The translations under genes and the position numbers were made by a program. A DNA stretch of 64,000 nt from Oceanobacter sp045430275 (lineage in GTDB: Bacteria > Pseudomonadota > Gammaproteobacteria > Pseudomonadales > Oceanobacteraceae), in the NCBI GenBank assembly GCA_045430275.1, contig JAILXU010000006.1, positions 146,323 through 210,322 on the forward strand, in the 5' to 3' direction. Shown piece after piece: positions 43,563 to 52,791 of this stretch (positions are counted from its first letter, which is position 1; every line of letters starts with the position of its first letter). The notes under the pieces are model-generated. The model did not search any database, was not told the DNA's origin, and worked only from the letters and a program-made list of their open reading frames with translations.

Positions 43563-45782
43563 ATGCAGATCATTCTTCGCTGGGCAATCGTCACAGTATT
43601 TATCCTGATTGCCATAGCAGGAGCTGGTTATTATTGGCTGCAAGACTATGTTTCCGATGCCATTGGCCTGAATACCGATTTACCTCCCGTTATCGCCGTT
43701 CCCCCTGGTGCCCAACGCCTGAATCACCCCGCGTACGCAGGCCCATTCCCCTGGCAACAGACGCGCCCCTCAGAGGTCTACGCCTTTCCAATTCCATGGG
43801 GAGAATCTGGCCCTGCGATGCCCCTGTTTGCAGGCCCGAAGCAATACCCGTTTCTGTGTCAGACCCTCGAATCCGAGCTGGGTCAGCCCAATATCGACAA
43901 TCACGACCGCTATGGCGTCCCGGTCTACGCAGAAGGCAGCAACCAACAACGCACTGACCAGATCATTGGCTACAGCAAAGACTGCCAACTGCCCACCCGG
44001 CTGCACTATTTTGTTCGCAAGCCTCTGGTGCCCAATAAAAAACCCAAATTTGAACGCCACGACGACCTGATGCCACCGCTGGCTACTGAGCCAGATTTAC
44101 TGGTGCGGGTCGAAAGCGGCACCATCAACCGCTTTGTCTACGTTCTGATGATCCCGACCACCCGCAATGACAGCCGCGACAACCCGGACATGAGCCGCTG
44201 GAACGGCAAGGCGGTTTATCACTTCAAGGGAGCCGTCGGCATTGGTTTCCAACAAGGGCAGGCCCGCTTCCAACGCCTGCTGCGAGATATGAACACCGCA
44301 CTGGAACAAGGCTTTGCGGTGTTGTATTCCACCGGCACCGAAACCGATTTTCATTACAACGCCTGGCTTCAGGAAGACACTGCACTGCGTGTCAAACGGC
44401 AGTTCAGCAGCCGCTATGGCATACCGGAATACACCATTGGTTTCGGCGATTCTGGCGGCGGCCTGCAACAATATCTGATGGCACAGAATCACCCCGGCCT
44501 GATTGATGGGGGCGTGGCCATCATTGCCTACCCGGATATGATCACCCAGGTCACCTACGGTCTCGACTGCGAACTACTGGAGTATTACTTCGATCACCTG
44601 GCCCCAGACAAAGCATTCTGGCAAGACCCGGAACATCGTAGCTGGATCGAGGGCCTGAGCTTTACTCGTGAAACACACACCAATGAAATCGATGACATTT
44701 ACACCCTGACCCGCTATCTGAATCTGAGCAAACCGCCCAAACGTCAGGGCGGTACAGAATGCAACCGCAACTGGCGTGGTATTTCAGCCAACGCCAACAA
44801 CCCACGTTTCAGCACCCACTATCCCCGTTACAGCGAAGCGGTGAATCAGGAGAATTTTTGGAATCACTGGCAAGATAACCGGGACTTTTACGGCACCGAT
44901 GCTGAAGGCCGAGGTCAGGTTCCCAGCAGCAACGTCGGTGTCCAGTACGGCCTGAATGCGTGGAAATCCGGTCGCATCAGCGCTGAGCAGTTCCTCGATA
45001 TCAATCAGAAAGTCGGAAGCTGGAAAGCTCAAAAACAGATGCAGCAGGAGCGCCTCTGGCTGGCCAGCAATGACACCAACCTGCTGCGCTTTTCTCCGTA
45101 TGGCGAACACAACATGACCCATCAGGGAGAGCGCCTGGACTATGCACCACGCCTTCAAGGGTCACTTTCGGCTTCCAAAGGTGCCTGGCGCTCTGGCAAC
45201 GTGTATCAGGGACACATCGGCATTCCCATCATTGATGTACGCCCTTATCAGGATCACAAGCCCGACATGCACCACAGCTGGTCAGCGGTTTCCACCCGCA
45301 CCCGGATTCTCAAACAACAGGGAGAGAACTCTTATCAGACCATATGGATGAGTGATAGCCGCTATCGAGCCAGATGGGATGCGTTTCAGGCCATGGTTCA
45401 GTGGCTGGATGACAAGGCTCGTGGCGTACTCGAAGAACAACACATTCCCGATTATGCGGAAGATCGTTGCATTGACCACACCGGAGCAGTGATGCATCAG
45501 GGCGACACGGTATGGAATGGCGACTGGAATCGTCAGCCCGCTGGAGCCTGCACTCAAGCAATGCCTTTTTTCCAGAGCAGTCGCCAGGTTGCCGGAGAAG
45601 ATGCGGCGGCTGATCACCTGTTGTGTCAGCTTATGTCAGTGGATCAAGCCATCCATAGCGGGGTCTATGCACCGCTGGATGTCACACCACATAAGAAGGC
45701 GCTACTCAAAACATTCCCGGACGGCGTTTGTGATTATCGTCAGCCCGACCCCGGCGATCTTCAATCAAATACAGTGGAGTAA
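43563..45782 (+). CDS. Membrane-anchored DUF6351-like alpha/beta-hydrolase candidate
   Basis: A 739-residue protein with one N-terminal hydrophobic helix (about 4-27) that anchors it or serves as signal. The rest should be periplasmic. GFGDSGGGLQQYLMAQNHPGLIDGGVAI (about 298-325) looks like the nucleophile elbow of an alpha/beta hydrolase (G-x-S-G-G), within a DUF6351-like frame that I recall as a family of large uncharacterised bacterial proteins. Later HIGIPIIDVRPYQDHKPDMHHSW could hold the acid and histidine. The protein has several cysteines that may pair. AGGG lies before the ATG. It stands 6 bases from a small convergent gene. The substrate is unknown; the family name is from memory. 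Confidence 0.6.
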   Translation: MQIILRWAIVTVFILIAIAGAGYYWLQDYVSDAIGLNTDLPPVIAVPPGAQRLNHPAYAGPFPWQQTRPSEVYAFPIPWGESGPAMPLFAGPKQYPFLCQTLESELGQPNIDNHDRYGVPVYAEGSNQQRTDQIIGYSKDCQLPTRLHYFVRKPLVPNKKPKFERHDDLMPPLATEPDLLVRVESGTINRFVYVLMIPTTRNDSRDNPDMSRWNGKAVYHFKGAVGIGFQQGQARFQRLLRDMNTALEQGFAVLYSTGTETDFHYNAWLQEDTALRVKRQFSSRYGIPEYTIGFGDSGGGLQQYLMAQNHPGLIDGGVAIIAYPDMITQVTYGLDCELLEYYFDHLAPDKAFWQDPEHRSWIEGLSFTRETHTNEIDDIYTLTRYLNLSKPPKRQGGTECNRNWRGISANANNPRFSTHYPRYSEAVNQENFWNHWQDNRDFYGTDAEGRGQVPSSNVGVQYGLNAWKSGRISAEQFLDINQKVGSWKAQKQMQQERLWLASNDTNLLRFSPYGEHNMTHQGERLDYAPRLQGSLSASKGAWRSGNVYQGHIGIPIIDVRPYQDHKPDMHHSWSAVSTRTRILKQQGENSYQTIWMSDSRYRARWDAFQAMVQWLDDKARGVLEEQHIPDYAEDRCIDHTGAVMHQGDTVWNGDWNRQPAGACTQAMPFFQSSRQVAGEDAAADHLLCQLMSVDQAIHSGVYAPLDVTPHKKALLKTFPDGVCDYRQPDPGDLQSNTVE

Positions 45783-45787
45783 TTGGT

Positions 45788-46057
45788 TCACTCCATACCA
45801 GCAACGACTTCAAAGACAACCGACTTGTTGCCAACCCGGAGAATACGAGCGTGCTTGGTCATACTGACATCACGTTCGTCTTTCAACTCAATCACATCAC
45901 CTATTTCATAGGCCTCCTGAGGCACCTTGCGGTACATTTTGTCACCAGCCTCCAAGTGCACCAGGCCTTTTAGTTTGATCGGAGGCAACCCCTCTTCTGC
46001 CCCTGCACTCATGGATAACACGCCCAGAACTGCGGCCACTAATAATGCTTTCATCAT
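45788..46057 (-). CDS. Small secreted protein of unknown function
   Basis: An 89-residue protein with a clear signal peptide (MMKALLVAAVLGVLSMSAGA, then EEGLPP). The mature part of about 69 residues is beta-rich (LKGLVHLEAGDKMYRKVPQ, GDVIELKDERDVSM, HARILRVGNKSVVFEVV) and looks like one small barrel; no cysteine, no known motif. ATG at 46057 has GAGGG 7 bases upstream. It lies on the same strand as the TonB-receptor/kinase/regulator genes, past a terminator. I do not recognise it. Confidence 0.7.
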   Translation of the reverse strand: MMKALLVAAVLGVLSMSAGAEEGLPPIKLKGLVHLEAGDKMYRKVPQEAYEIGDVIELKDERDVSMTKHARILRVGNKSVVFEVVAGME

Positions 46058-46266
46058 CAACACCCTCGTGATTTATAACTACAAACGATAAATCAACAGA
46101 CAGACCGGGCAACTTCGACATATTTCGGCACCACACCCAATCCACCATTTAAAATTTGGACAGATACTACCGTAATCAGGAATGCTTGAATCTCGGTGAA
46201 GAGTGCCGACCCAACAGAAATGAGAACCGGTTCCGATAAATGACAATGTCATCAAAGACAGATCAA

Positions 46267-46297
46267 GAAAAAAAGAAAGATGCGGGCGAAACCGCAT
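46267..46297 (-). terminator. Terminator of the LuxR-type regulator
   Basis: The minus strand has ATGCGG, loop TTTCGC, CCGCAT, then CTTTCTTTTTTTC. It begins 9 bases past the regulator stop. Confidence 0.8.
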
Positions 46298-46305
46298 AAT
46301 CAGCA

Positions 46306-46923
46306 TCAATTTTGCAGAGCTTTGCGCACCAACTCCGCCGTAGACTTCACCCCCAGTTTCTGACGAATCGCCGTGGCCCGGTTGGCAACGGTCTTGGCAC
46401 TGATCCCCAGCTCCTCTGCAATCTGGTGATTACTTTTGCCTTCGATCAAACGCTGTGCAATGTCCTTTTCACGAGGTGGCAACTGATCCAGTCGCAAGCC
46501 AGTATCAATCGGCAAGCTCGAACTAAAAGAGACACTGGCAAAACGATCATCGATGAAAGTGTTACCGGCCATCACGGTATTCACAGCTTCAATCATTAAT
46601 GGCGGCGGGCTGGATTTGGACAGATACCCCAAGGCACCAGCCGATAGCGCTTCCCGGATCACCGTGGTTTCTTCATACATGCTGAACATCAGAATTTTAG
46701 CCTGAGGGTCTCGGGTCAGAATCTGGCGAGCGGTTTCAATACCGTTCATATCCGGCATATTAATATCCAGAATCACAATATCCGGCGTTTCGGCCATATA
46801 CAAGAGCGCCGCATCCGTACCCGAGGCCGCCTCCACAATCGTCACTGGAGCAATCATCGCCGCCAACAGAGCACGATACCCTTGTCTGACCACAGCATGA
46901 TCATCCGCCAATAGAATTTTCAT
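46306..46923 (-). CDS. LuxR/NarL-family response regulator
   Basis: A 205-residue regulator. The receiver domain (about 1-120) has DDHAVVRQGY with the acidic pair, the phosphorylated aspartate in DIVILDINMPDMNG (Asp about 52) and the lysine in GYLSKSS. The HTH domain (about 140-200) reads LPPREKDIAQRLIEGKSNHQIAEELGISAKTVANRATAIRQKLGV in the LuxR manner. It lies 32 bases behind the kinase gene and is most likely its partner. The pair resembles ExaE/ExaD and PedR2/PedS2 type systems that control PQQ alcohol dehydrogenases, but that is a family-level likeness only. Confidence 0.88.
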   Translation of the reverse strand: MKILLADDHAVVRQGYRALLAAMIAPVTIVEAASGTDAALLYMAETPDIVILDINMPDMNGIETARQILTRDPQAKILMFSMYEETTVIREALSAGALGYLSKSSPPPLMIEAVNTVMAGNTFIDDRFASVSFSSSLPIDTGLRLDQLPPREKDIAQRLIEGKSNHQIAEELGISAKTVANRATAIRQKLGVKSTAELVRKALQN

Positions 46924-46955
46924 GACACCTCTTCATCACACACCCAGTTTCTTCG

Positions 46956-48272
46956 TCACACACCCAACGTATGCTCCACCACGGTTCCTCCCATCACAGG
47001 TAAACGCGGCAGATTCACCTGCACGGTCATACCACCGTCCTGATGGTTATCCAGCACCAGAGAACCACCCAGCGCATAACAGCGTTCTTGCATGGAGCGT
47101 ATACCAAAACCGGATTGGCTGTCAGAAACCAGCCCCTGGCCATTGTCCGTAATCGTCAGGCAATGGCCTTCTTCAGCGTTACACAGCATCACCCGGATAC
47201 AATCAGCCCCGGAATGCCTGACAGCATTATTCAGAGCCTCCTGCAGTAAGCGATAAATATGCGTTGCCGCTTCCAGAGACCAGGGTGGCCACTCTTGTCC
47301 ATCGTCTTGCAGGCGACAAACGATGCCCGTACGGACTTCCAGCTCCGAGAGCATGTCCGTTAGAGACGCCCGCAGCCCCACCTGTTCCAGTTGAACGGGA
47401 TACAGGTTGTGAATAATGCGCCGGAAACCCTGATCAATCGCGTCGCTGGCCGCCACGATTTGCTCGCTGATGTGAGCCAGTTGCTCCGGCTGCTGCTGTT
47501 GATAAGGAATCAGATAGCCCTGCGCCCGAATCCCCGTAACCTGCTGCCCCAGATCGTCGTGCAGTTCCCGCGCCAGCACCGCCCGCTCTTGTTCCTGCAC
47601 CTGCATCAGCGTACGCGTCAGGTGACGATTGGCCTGCTCGGCACGCTCCAGCTCCGTCGCCATGTCATTGAAGTGGCTGGCAATGGCATTGACTTCCGGG
47701 ATGCTGTAATGGCCAAGCCGGGTTTGATAATCACCCTGACGCACCTGCTCCAGCGCCGCCAGAATCTGCCCCAGAGGCTGAACACCCGCACGCACACCCC
47801 AGAAAATCCCCAGGTTGCACACCAGCGCACTGCCCAGAAACAACCAGAACAACTGCGTGGCCGAATCCCAGACTTCAGCGATTTCATCACTGTCATCGGC
47901 AATCAGGGTCAAAGAACGACCACCACTTTCGGTCAGGGAGAGAGAATAACCACGGGGATGATCCAGCCAGTCGACAAACCAGGCCGGGGGATGACTGTCA
48001 TCAGGAGAGACAGACGAAGGAGAAGGAGAGTGAGCCTGCTCAGACCACACTCCCTCTTCTTTCAAACGAATATGACGCAGGCTGCCGCCCACCAGTTCGA
48101 GGATTTCACGCGTCTTGCCAGACTCGATCAATGCTTCGACCACCGGGCGCATGGCCTGCTGTTCACGCACCACATCGTCACGTCCCTGTTGCAGCAGAGC
48201 GACCATGCTGACCGACAAGGCCAGCAGGAACGCCAGGTTCACCATCAACAGGATTCGGGCAACGGCGTTCAT
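46956..48272 (-). CDS. HAMP/HisKA_3 sensor histidine kinase
   Basis: A 438-residue kinase. Two transmembrane helices (about 6-28 and 143-165) enclose a periplasmic sensor of about 115 residues. A HAMP domain (about 165-220) precedes the dimerisation region with phospho-acceptor ERAVLARELHDDLGQQVTGI. The HATPase_c domain has LLQEALNNAVRHSGA (N box) and TDNGQGL, GFGIRSMQERCYALGG (G boxes). All catalytic parts are intact. The sensor has a serine/proline-rich stretch (HSPSPSSVSPDDS). It sits between a TonB receptor gene (50 bases upstream) and the regulator gene (32 bases downstream), so transport and sensing may be linked. The ligand is unknown. Confidence 0.88.
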   Translation of the reverse strand: MNAVARILLMVNLAFLLALSVSMVALLQQGRDDVVREQQAMRPVVEALIESGKTREILELVGGSLRHIRLKEEGVWSEQAHSPSPSSVSPDDSHPPAWFVDWLDHPRGYSLSLTESGGRSLTLIADDSDEIAEVWDSATQLFWLFLGSALVCNLGIFWGVRAGVQPLGQILAALEQVRQGDYQTRLGHYSIPEVNAIASHFNDMATELERAEQANRHLTRTLMQVQEQERAVLARELHDDLGQQVTGIRAQGYLIPYQQQQPEQLAHISEQIVAASDAIDQGFRRIIHNLYPVQLEQVGLRASLTDMLSELEVRTGIVCRLQDDGQEWPPWSLEAATHIYRLLQEALNNAVRHSGADCIRVMLCNAEEGHCLTITDNGQGLVSDSQSGFGIRSMQERCYALGGSLVLDNHQDGGMTVQVNLPRLPVMGGTVVEHTLGV

Positions 48273-48322
48273 ACCTTACGGCCCTCACCCTTGCCCGACA
48301 GGAAGCAGGTGCTCGCCTGCAT

Positions 48323-50737
48323 TCAGAACGCGACCTTCAGGCCAGCCTTGAAAGTACGAGGTGCACCCGGCCCCACAAAGCGGTCTTCGTCAAAGCCATC
48401 GTATACACCTTCGAGTACTTCATCGGCTTCGCCGTAAACACCAAAGGTCTCGTACTCCTTGTCAAATACGTTGGCCACCCGAGCGTACACTTCCACCTGC
48501 TGGGTCGGCTGATAAGCCGCACGCACATTCACAATGCTGTAAGCGTCCAGTTGCTCGTTATCGTTGGCTTCATCACCCCGGAAGTACTGACTACCACGAT
48601 ACTGAACATCGGCCCCGATGCTGAGCTGATCCAGAACCTGCCAGTCAGCCGCCAGCTTCAGGATATGCTCTGGCAAGCCCGGAATGCTGTCGCCTTTCTC
48701 AACCTGACGGTTCGCCCCTTTGGGATTGTTCGGGCTGAAGGACACAAACGGCGTCTCAAACGTTGCCTTCATCCAGGTATAAGCGGCTGCTACACGCACG
48801 GAATCCCAACCGCCCGACAAGGTCAGCTCGGTGCCCAGACGTTTGGTCTTGCCAACGTTGGCAAAGTAACCCTCGGACGGCAAGCCACCTGCCTGCTGGA
48901 ACAGAATGTCATCGTGGTTAACCGAGTGGAACAGGCCCGCATGCCAGCGCCAGTTGCTGGCACCGGATTCGAGTCGGCCACGCAAACCCGCTTCGATGCT
49001 TTTGGTCACAACCTGCTCCAGCGGTGGATCAGACACGAAGCCATTGGGCAGTTTGCACGGGTCATCTTCATCGGCACAGCTCAGCTCTGCAGGCGTTGGC
49101 GCACGAGACGCTTCGCTGTAGCTGGCATAGCCGGACATGGAATCATCGAACGCGTACGTTGCTCCTGCCATTGGGTTGAAACGGCTAAAGCTGTGATCGC
49201 CGTTCAGAGAACCTTCGCCCTCTTCGATGAGATCATTCATTTCAATATCGGTCTGGTTGTAACGGCCACCAACGGTTACGCTCAGTTGATCATCCAGCTG
49301 AATGGTATCGGTGAAGAACACCCCCAGGTGTTGCACTTCGGTATCCAGTTGCACTTCCGATTCGGCATCGTACAGGCCCACACCTTCAGCGCCACGATCA
49401 TCACTGACAGTGCTGTTGCGCAGCTCGGCAAATTCAGTACGGGAACGGAACTCAATGTCTGCACGATCCATGCTGACACCCACTACCATCAGATTATCGT
49501 AACCGGCGAGGTAATCACTGATGCTGGCCTGCAAAGCAAAGCCCATGCTTTTCTGACGTGTGTTGGAAGTATTTACAGTGCCATCCAGATCGTCGGCTTC
49601 CAGATCACGACCGGTCGCAGCGGCGATTTCATCCAGCGTGTCATCCTCGTCATAGCCAAGGAAATGCACTGGCTCGTCATCCCCCCCGTCTTCGGCTTCT
49701 TCACACAAGGTTTCAAAGCCGCCTTCATCACACTCTTCGTAATCGCTGTCATCGCCATTCAGAGTGGTGGTTTTATTGGAGCGATAATACACATTACCGG
49801 CCACCTGCAACGTGTTGGTCACCCAGTGCTCACCATCAATGGCGAAGTAATTGAGGCGGTTTTCGGTGCGATCAGGATGTGTGTAGATGGCTTCGCGTCC
49901 TTCAATGTCCATCAGCTCCATCGGCACTGCGCCGTTACCGATCATCTCGTTGTCATCGAGAGCAGCAGTCAGATTCAATTGGCTGTCATCGTTACGCCAG
50001 CTCAGCACCGACAGGAACTGCTTGATGTCACTGCCGGAATGATCACGCCAGCCATCTTCCTCTTCCTTGTTGGCAATGACGTAGTAGCCCCATTGCTCGC
50101 CGGTATCCTCATCCAGCGTAAAGTGGTTGCCACTCTGAAGCTGCATCTGACGATAGCCAAACTGTCCTGCGCCCAACTCCAGTTCGTTGCCCTTGTGGCT
50201 GAAGCCATCTTTCAGCTTCACCGCCAGAGCACCACCCAGAGTGTTCTGGCCAAACACAGGGTTGGAGCCAGAGAACAAATCCATCGACGCAATGGCATCC
50301 GTCGGGAGTAAATCCCAGTTCACCGTGTCGCCAAATGGTTCGTTAAAACGCACACCGTTCAGATACAGAGACATCCCCTGAGGCAAGCCCAGCAGCGGAG
50401 AGGCGGTAAAACCACGATACTGGACATCCGGCTGATACGCGTTGTTCACCGCTTCGTTGATCGTGACACTGCCGAGGTTGTAACGCAGATGTTCCGCCAG
50501 ACTTTGAGCCTGGCTTTGCTCCAGGTCTTCGGCACTGACCCGCTGCACCTGAGAAGGCAGTAAGTCGGCATTAATGCCCACACCGGATACCGGCGTGGTG
50601 CCCACAACCACAATTTCTTCGATATCACCTTCCATGTGATCATCAGCCTGGGCCTGAGCAGCCAGCCCCAATGCGGCGGTTATTTGCACCAGCAGGATTT
50701 TTTTCGGGAAAAGAGACAAGAAAGGAAGATGATTCAT
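48323..50737 (-). CDS. TonB-dependent outer membrane receptor with acidic insert
   Basis: An 804-residue receptor with signal peptide (to AQAQA), TonB box region EEIVVVGTTP, plug domain (about 50-165: LRYNLGSVTINEAVNNAYQPDVQYRGF, LNGVRFNEPFGDTVNWDLLP) and a 22-strand barrel ending in RTFKAGLKVAF. A stretch at about residues 325-390 is very acidic (DDSDYEECDEGG, CEEAEDGGDDEP, DEDDTLDEI) and holds two cysteines; it looks like an outer loop. Such a loop could bind a metal ion, and a lanthanide or calcium role would fit with PQQ enzymes, but this is inference. The family handles siderophores, sugars, vitamins and metals. Confidence 0.85.
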   Translation of the reverse strand: MNHLPFLSLFPKKILLVQITAALGLAAQAQADDHMEGDIEEIVVVGTTPVSGVGINADLLPSQVQRVSAEDLEQSQAQSLAEHLRYNLGSVTINEAVNNAYQPDVQYRGFTASPLLGLPQGMSLYLNGVRFNEPFGDTVNWDLLPTDAIASMDLFSGSNPVFGQNTLGGALAVKLKDGFSHKGNELELGAGQFGYRQMQLQSGNHFTLDEDTGEQWGYYVIANKEEEDGWRDHSGSDIKQFLSVLSWRNDDSQLNLTAALDDNEMIGNGAVPMELMDIEGREAIYTHPDRTENRLNYFAIDGEHWVTNTLQVAGNVYYRSNKTTTLNGDDSDYEECDEGGFETLCEEAEDGGDDEPVHFLGYDEDDTLDEIAAATGRDLEADDLDGTVNTSNTRQKSMGFALQASISDYLAGYDNLMVVGVSMDRADIEFRSRTEFAELRNSTVSDDRGAEGVGLYDAESEVQLDTEVQHLGVFFTDTIQLDDQLSVTVGGRYNQTDIEMNDLIEEGEGSLNGDHSFSRFNPMAGATYAFDDSMSGYASYSEASRAPTPAELSCADEDDPCKLPNGFVSDPPLEQVVTKSIEAGLRGRLESGASNWRWHAGLFHSVNHDDILFQQAGGLPSEGYFANVGKTKRLGTELTLSGGWDSVRVAAAYTWMKATFETPFVSFSPNNPKGANRQVEKGDSIPGLPEHILKLAADWQVLDQLSIGADVQYRGSQYFRGDEANDNEQLDAYSIVNVRAAYQPTQQVEVYARVANVFDKEYETFGVYGEADEVLEGVYDGFDEDRFVGPGAPRTFKAGLKVAF

Positions 50738-51038
50738 TGTTATTGTGCTCGTGTTAAAACCGTTTTATGTTTCACACCAGCAGTATGGAAGCCGCGTCGT
50801 TCCGGCACTCTTCACTTTCAGTCTTCGCCCACAGGTTCCTTGGCGCTAATTAGAATGAATAGGGAATTATTCCCTATCGCCCAGACCGGGTTTCTGAAGC
50901 ATTAAGTGGCGAATACTGAGCCAAAGTAGCAAATCTACTACTTTCGGCCCCCACTCAACGCGCCAAGGTAGGATACCGGGAACCCACAACGGACGGTGTA
51001 ATGAATCGATAACAATAACGCATGCAGGAGTACCCCCC
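50738..51038. promoter_or_regulatory. Divergent control region with palindromes
   Basis: This 301-base gap between the TonB-receptor gene and the AgmR-like regulator holds no gene. A perfect 19-base palindrome ATAGGGAATTATTCCCTAT lies at 50859-50877. CCTTGGCGC (50838-50846) is inverted as GCGCCAAGG (50960-50968), and GTAGCAAATCTAC (50926-50938) is a weaker palindrome. These are good candidates for operators. No clear -10/-35 pair could be chosen. Confidence 0.5.
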
Positions 51039-51824
51039 ATGTACCGGCACAGTTCCGACACCACGCTCGCCGGGAACGGACACCCCGCCAGTAACACCAC
51101 TTCTGCACCAGACCTCCCCGAGCATGAATCCATGACAGAAACCGCCGAATCCTCCTATCAGCTTTTGATTGCCGATGATCACCCTCTGTTCCGCGAGGCG
51201 ATGGCAGACGTTGTTCGCAATCGCTACCCCAGCGCTGAAATTCTTGAGGCTGAAGATCTTGAAGCCGCCGTTGTACTGGCCGATGCCAATGAAGACCTCG
51301 ACCTGATTCTGCTGGATCTGAACATGCCGGGCATGAACGGCCTCAATGGCCTGATCCAGCTGCGTAATGAAGCACCCACCATTCCGGTAGTGATCATTTC
51401 CGCCGAAGAAGACAAGAACACCGTTCTGCAGGCCATGACCTACGGTGCCGTTGGTTTTATCATCAAATCACTGCCACGCCAGCAAATGACACAGGCCATC
51501 GAACAGGTACTGGCCGGTCAGGTTTACCTGCCATCCGATGTGATTCGTGCCGCCGACGATGGCCGTTCACGTCAACGCCGCCAGCAAGACGACAACCACA
51601 TTCCACCGGAAATGCTCAACAGCCTGACACGCCGTCAGCTCTTGGTGCTGGAACGCATGGCCATCGGCGAATCCAACAAGCAAATTGCCTACAACCTGTC
51701 CATTGCCGAAACCACGGTCAAAGCACACGTCTCTGCCATTCTGCGCAAGCTGAGCGTCCATAACCGCATTCAGGCTGTTCTGGCTGCCAATAACGTTGAT
51801 TTTAATCATTACCTGCGCCGCTAG
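51039..51824 (+). CDS. AgmR/PedR-like LuxR-family response regulator
   Basis: A 261-residue regulator. Receiver: LLIADDHPLFREAM, LDLILLDLNMPGMNGLNGL (phospho-Asp about 92), VVIISAEEDKNTVLQAMTYGAVGFIIKSLPR. HTH: LTRRQLLVLERMAIGESNKQIAYNLSIAETTVKAHVSAILRKLSVHNRIQAVLAA. The runs DLNMPGMNGLNGLIQLRNEA and GESNKQIAYxLxIAETTVKAH fit what I recall of AgmR/EraR/PedR1, activators of PQQ ethanol-oxidation genes in Pseudomonas. ATG at 51039 has AGGAG 8 bases upstream, giving a 31-residue N-terminal extension; ATG at 51132 is the shorter choice. No kinase is next to it on its strand; it is divergent from the TonB receptor gene. Confidence 0.85.
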   Translation: MYRHSSDTTLAGNGHPASNTTSAPDLPEHESMTETAESSYQLLIADDHPLFREAMADVVRNRYPSAEILEAEDLEAAVVLADANEDLDLILLDLNMPGMNGLNGLIQLRNEAPTIPVVIISAEEDKNTVLQAMTYGAVGFIIKSLPRQQMTQAIEQVLAGQVYLPSDVIRAADDGRSRQRRQQDDNHIPPEMLNSLTRRQLLVLERMAIGESNKQIAYNLSIAETTVKAHVSAILRKLSVHNRIQAVLAANNVDFNHYLRR

Positions 51825-51833
51825 TGTTTTCTC

Positions 51834-51967
51834 TTCCCCGCAATCGCGGGGAAATCTTCCCCTAAAAACAATCACCTCCTTCTTTACACGCTCCCCAGAC
51901 AGGCAACAGGAATCACAACCCTGGACTCTCTGCCGCACAAAAAATCCCCGTAGTTCGGGGATTTTTT
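51834..51967. terminator. Two terminators between the AgmR-like gene and pdxH
   Basis: TTCCCCGC/GCGGGGAA (51834-51841 with 51846-51853, loop AATC) follows the regulator gene directly. A second, stronger hairpin AAAAAATCCCCG/CGGGGATTTTTT (51939-51950 with 51956-51967) has runs on both sides and works for both strands. Confidence 0.85.
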
Positions 51968-52001
51968 AACATTCAAAACGGTTCAGTCTGTTGCTAAATC
52001 G

Positions 52002-52640
52002 CTACGGATTCAAACGCTGAATCACCCACTCGTCACCCTGTCGAGTGTACTCAATCCGGTCATGCAATCGATAGGCTCCGCCCTGCCAGAATTCAATACG
52101 CTCTGGCACCACCCGATAGCCACCCCAGTAGTCTGGCAGCGGTACGTCCTGGCCTTCGTATTGTTTGCTGATTTTCTGATAACGCTGTTCCAGCTCTGCC
52201 CGGTTCATGAGCGGCTCACTTTGCTGAGATGCCCAGGCTCCCAGTTGGCTTTCACGTGGGCGCGAATGGAAGTAACGTTCCGCATCTTCGCGGCTGACTT
52301 TCTCAATCCGCCCCTGAATCTGCACCTGACGTTCCTGATTAATCCAGAACAGGTGCAAGCTGGCTTTGGCATGGTCGGTAAAATGCTGACCCTTGTTGCT
52401 GTTGTAGTTGGTGAAGAAAACAAAGCCGCGTTCATCGTAGGCTTTCAACAGCAGAATGCGCTGCCATGGCAGGCCATCAGCATCGACGCTGGCGACGGTC
52501 ATGATGGTAGGTTCCACAGGCCGGGTGGCGCGGTAGGCTTCGAACCAGGCGTGGAACTGGGTAATGGGATGCGGAGCAACCTTGTTTTCGTCCAGATGCC
52601 CCTGGGTGTATTCCTTACGAATCGCGCCTAAATCAATCAT
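52002..52640 (-). CDS. pdxH: Pyridoxamine/pyridoxine 5'-phosphate oxidase
   Basis: A 212-residue FMN enzyme for the last step of pyridoxal phosphate synthesis. EPTIMTVASVDADGLPWQRILLLKAYDERGFVFFTNYNSNKG is the FMN site, RESQLGAWASQQSEP and the C-terminal PDYWGGYRVVPERIEFWQGGAYRLHDR, followed by RLNP, are the family signature. Length is normal. It is divergent from the RDD gene and ends at the shared terminator with the AgmR-like gene. Confidence 0.97.
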   Translation of the reverse strand: MIDLGAIRKEYTQGHLDENKVAPHPITQFHAWFEAYRATRPVEPTIMTVASVDADGLPWQRILLLKAYDERGFVFFTNYNSNKGQHFTDHAKASLHLFWINQERQVQIQGRIEKVSREDAERYFHSRPRESQLGAWASQQSEPLMNRAELEQRYQKISKQYEGQDVPLPDYWGGYRVVPERIEFWQGGAYRLHDRIEYTRQGDEWVIQRLNP

Positions 52641-52791
52641 GTTTGTGGTCTCTTGCTGCTATCGGATAGAAAAGTGCCGACTGTTGGAGGGAAATTATAC
52701 GGCGTTCGTTCACGCAAAGGCCGGGCCGGGTCAATCTGACGTCGGGTTATTGTATGATGCGCCCCGGTTTGCTGCGAAAAGGTCATTTAGC

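Noticed and set aside
48551..50311. A 586-codon plus-strand frame opposite the TonB receptor gene
   Set aside because: It is antisense to a receptor with all expected domains and shows no recognisable motif.
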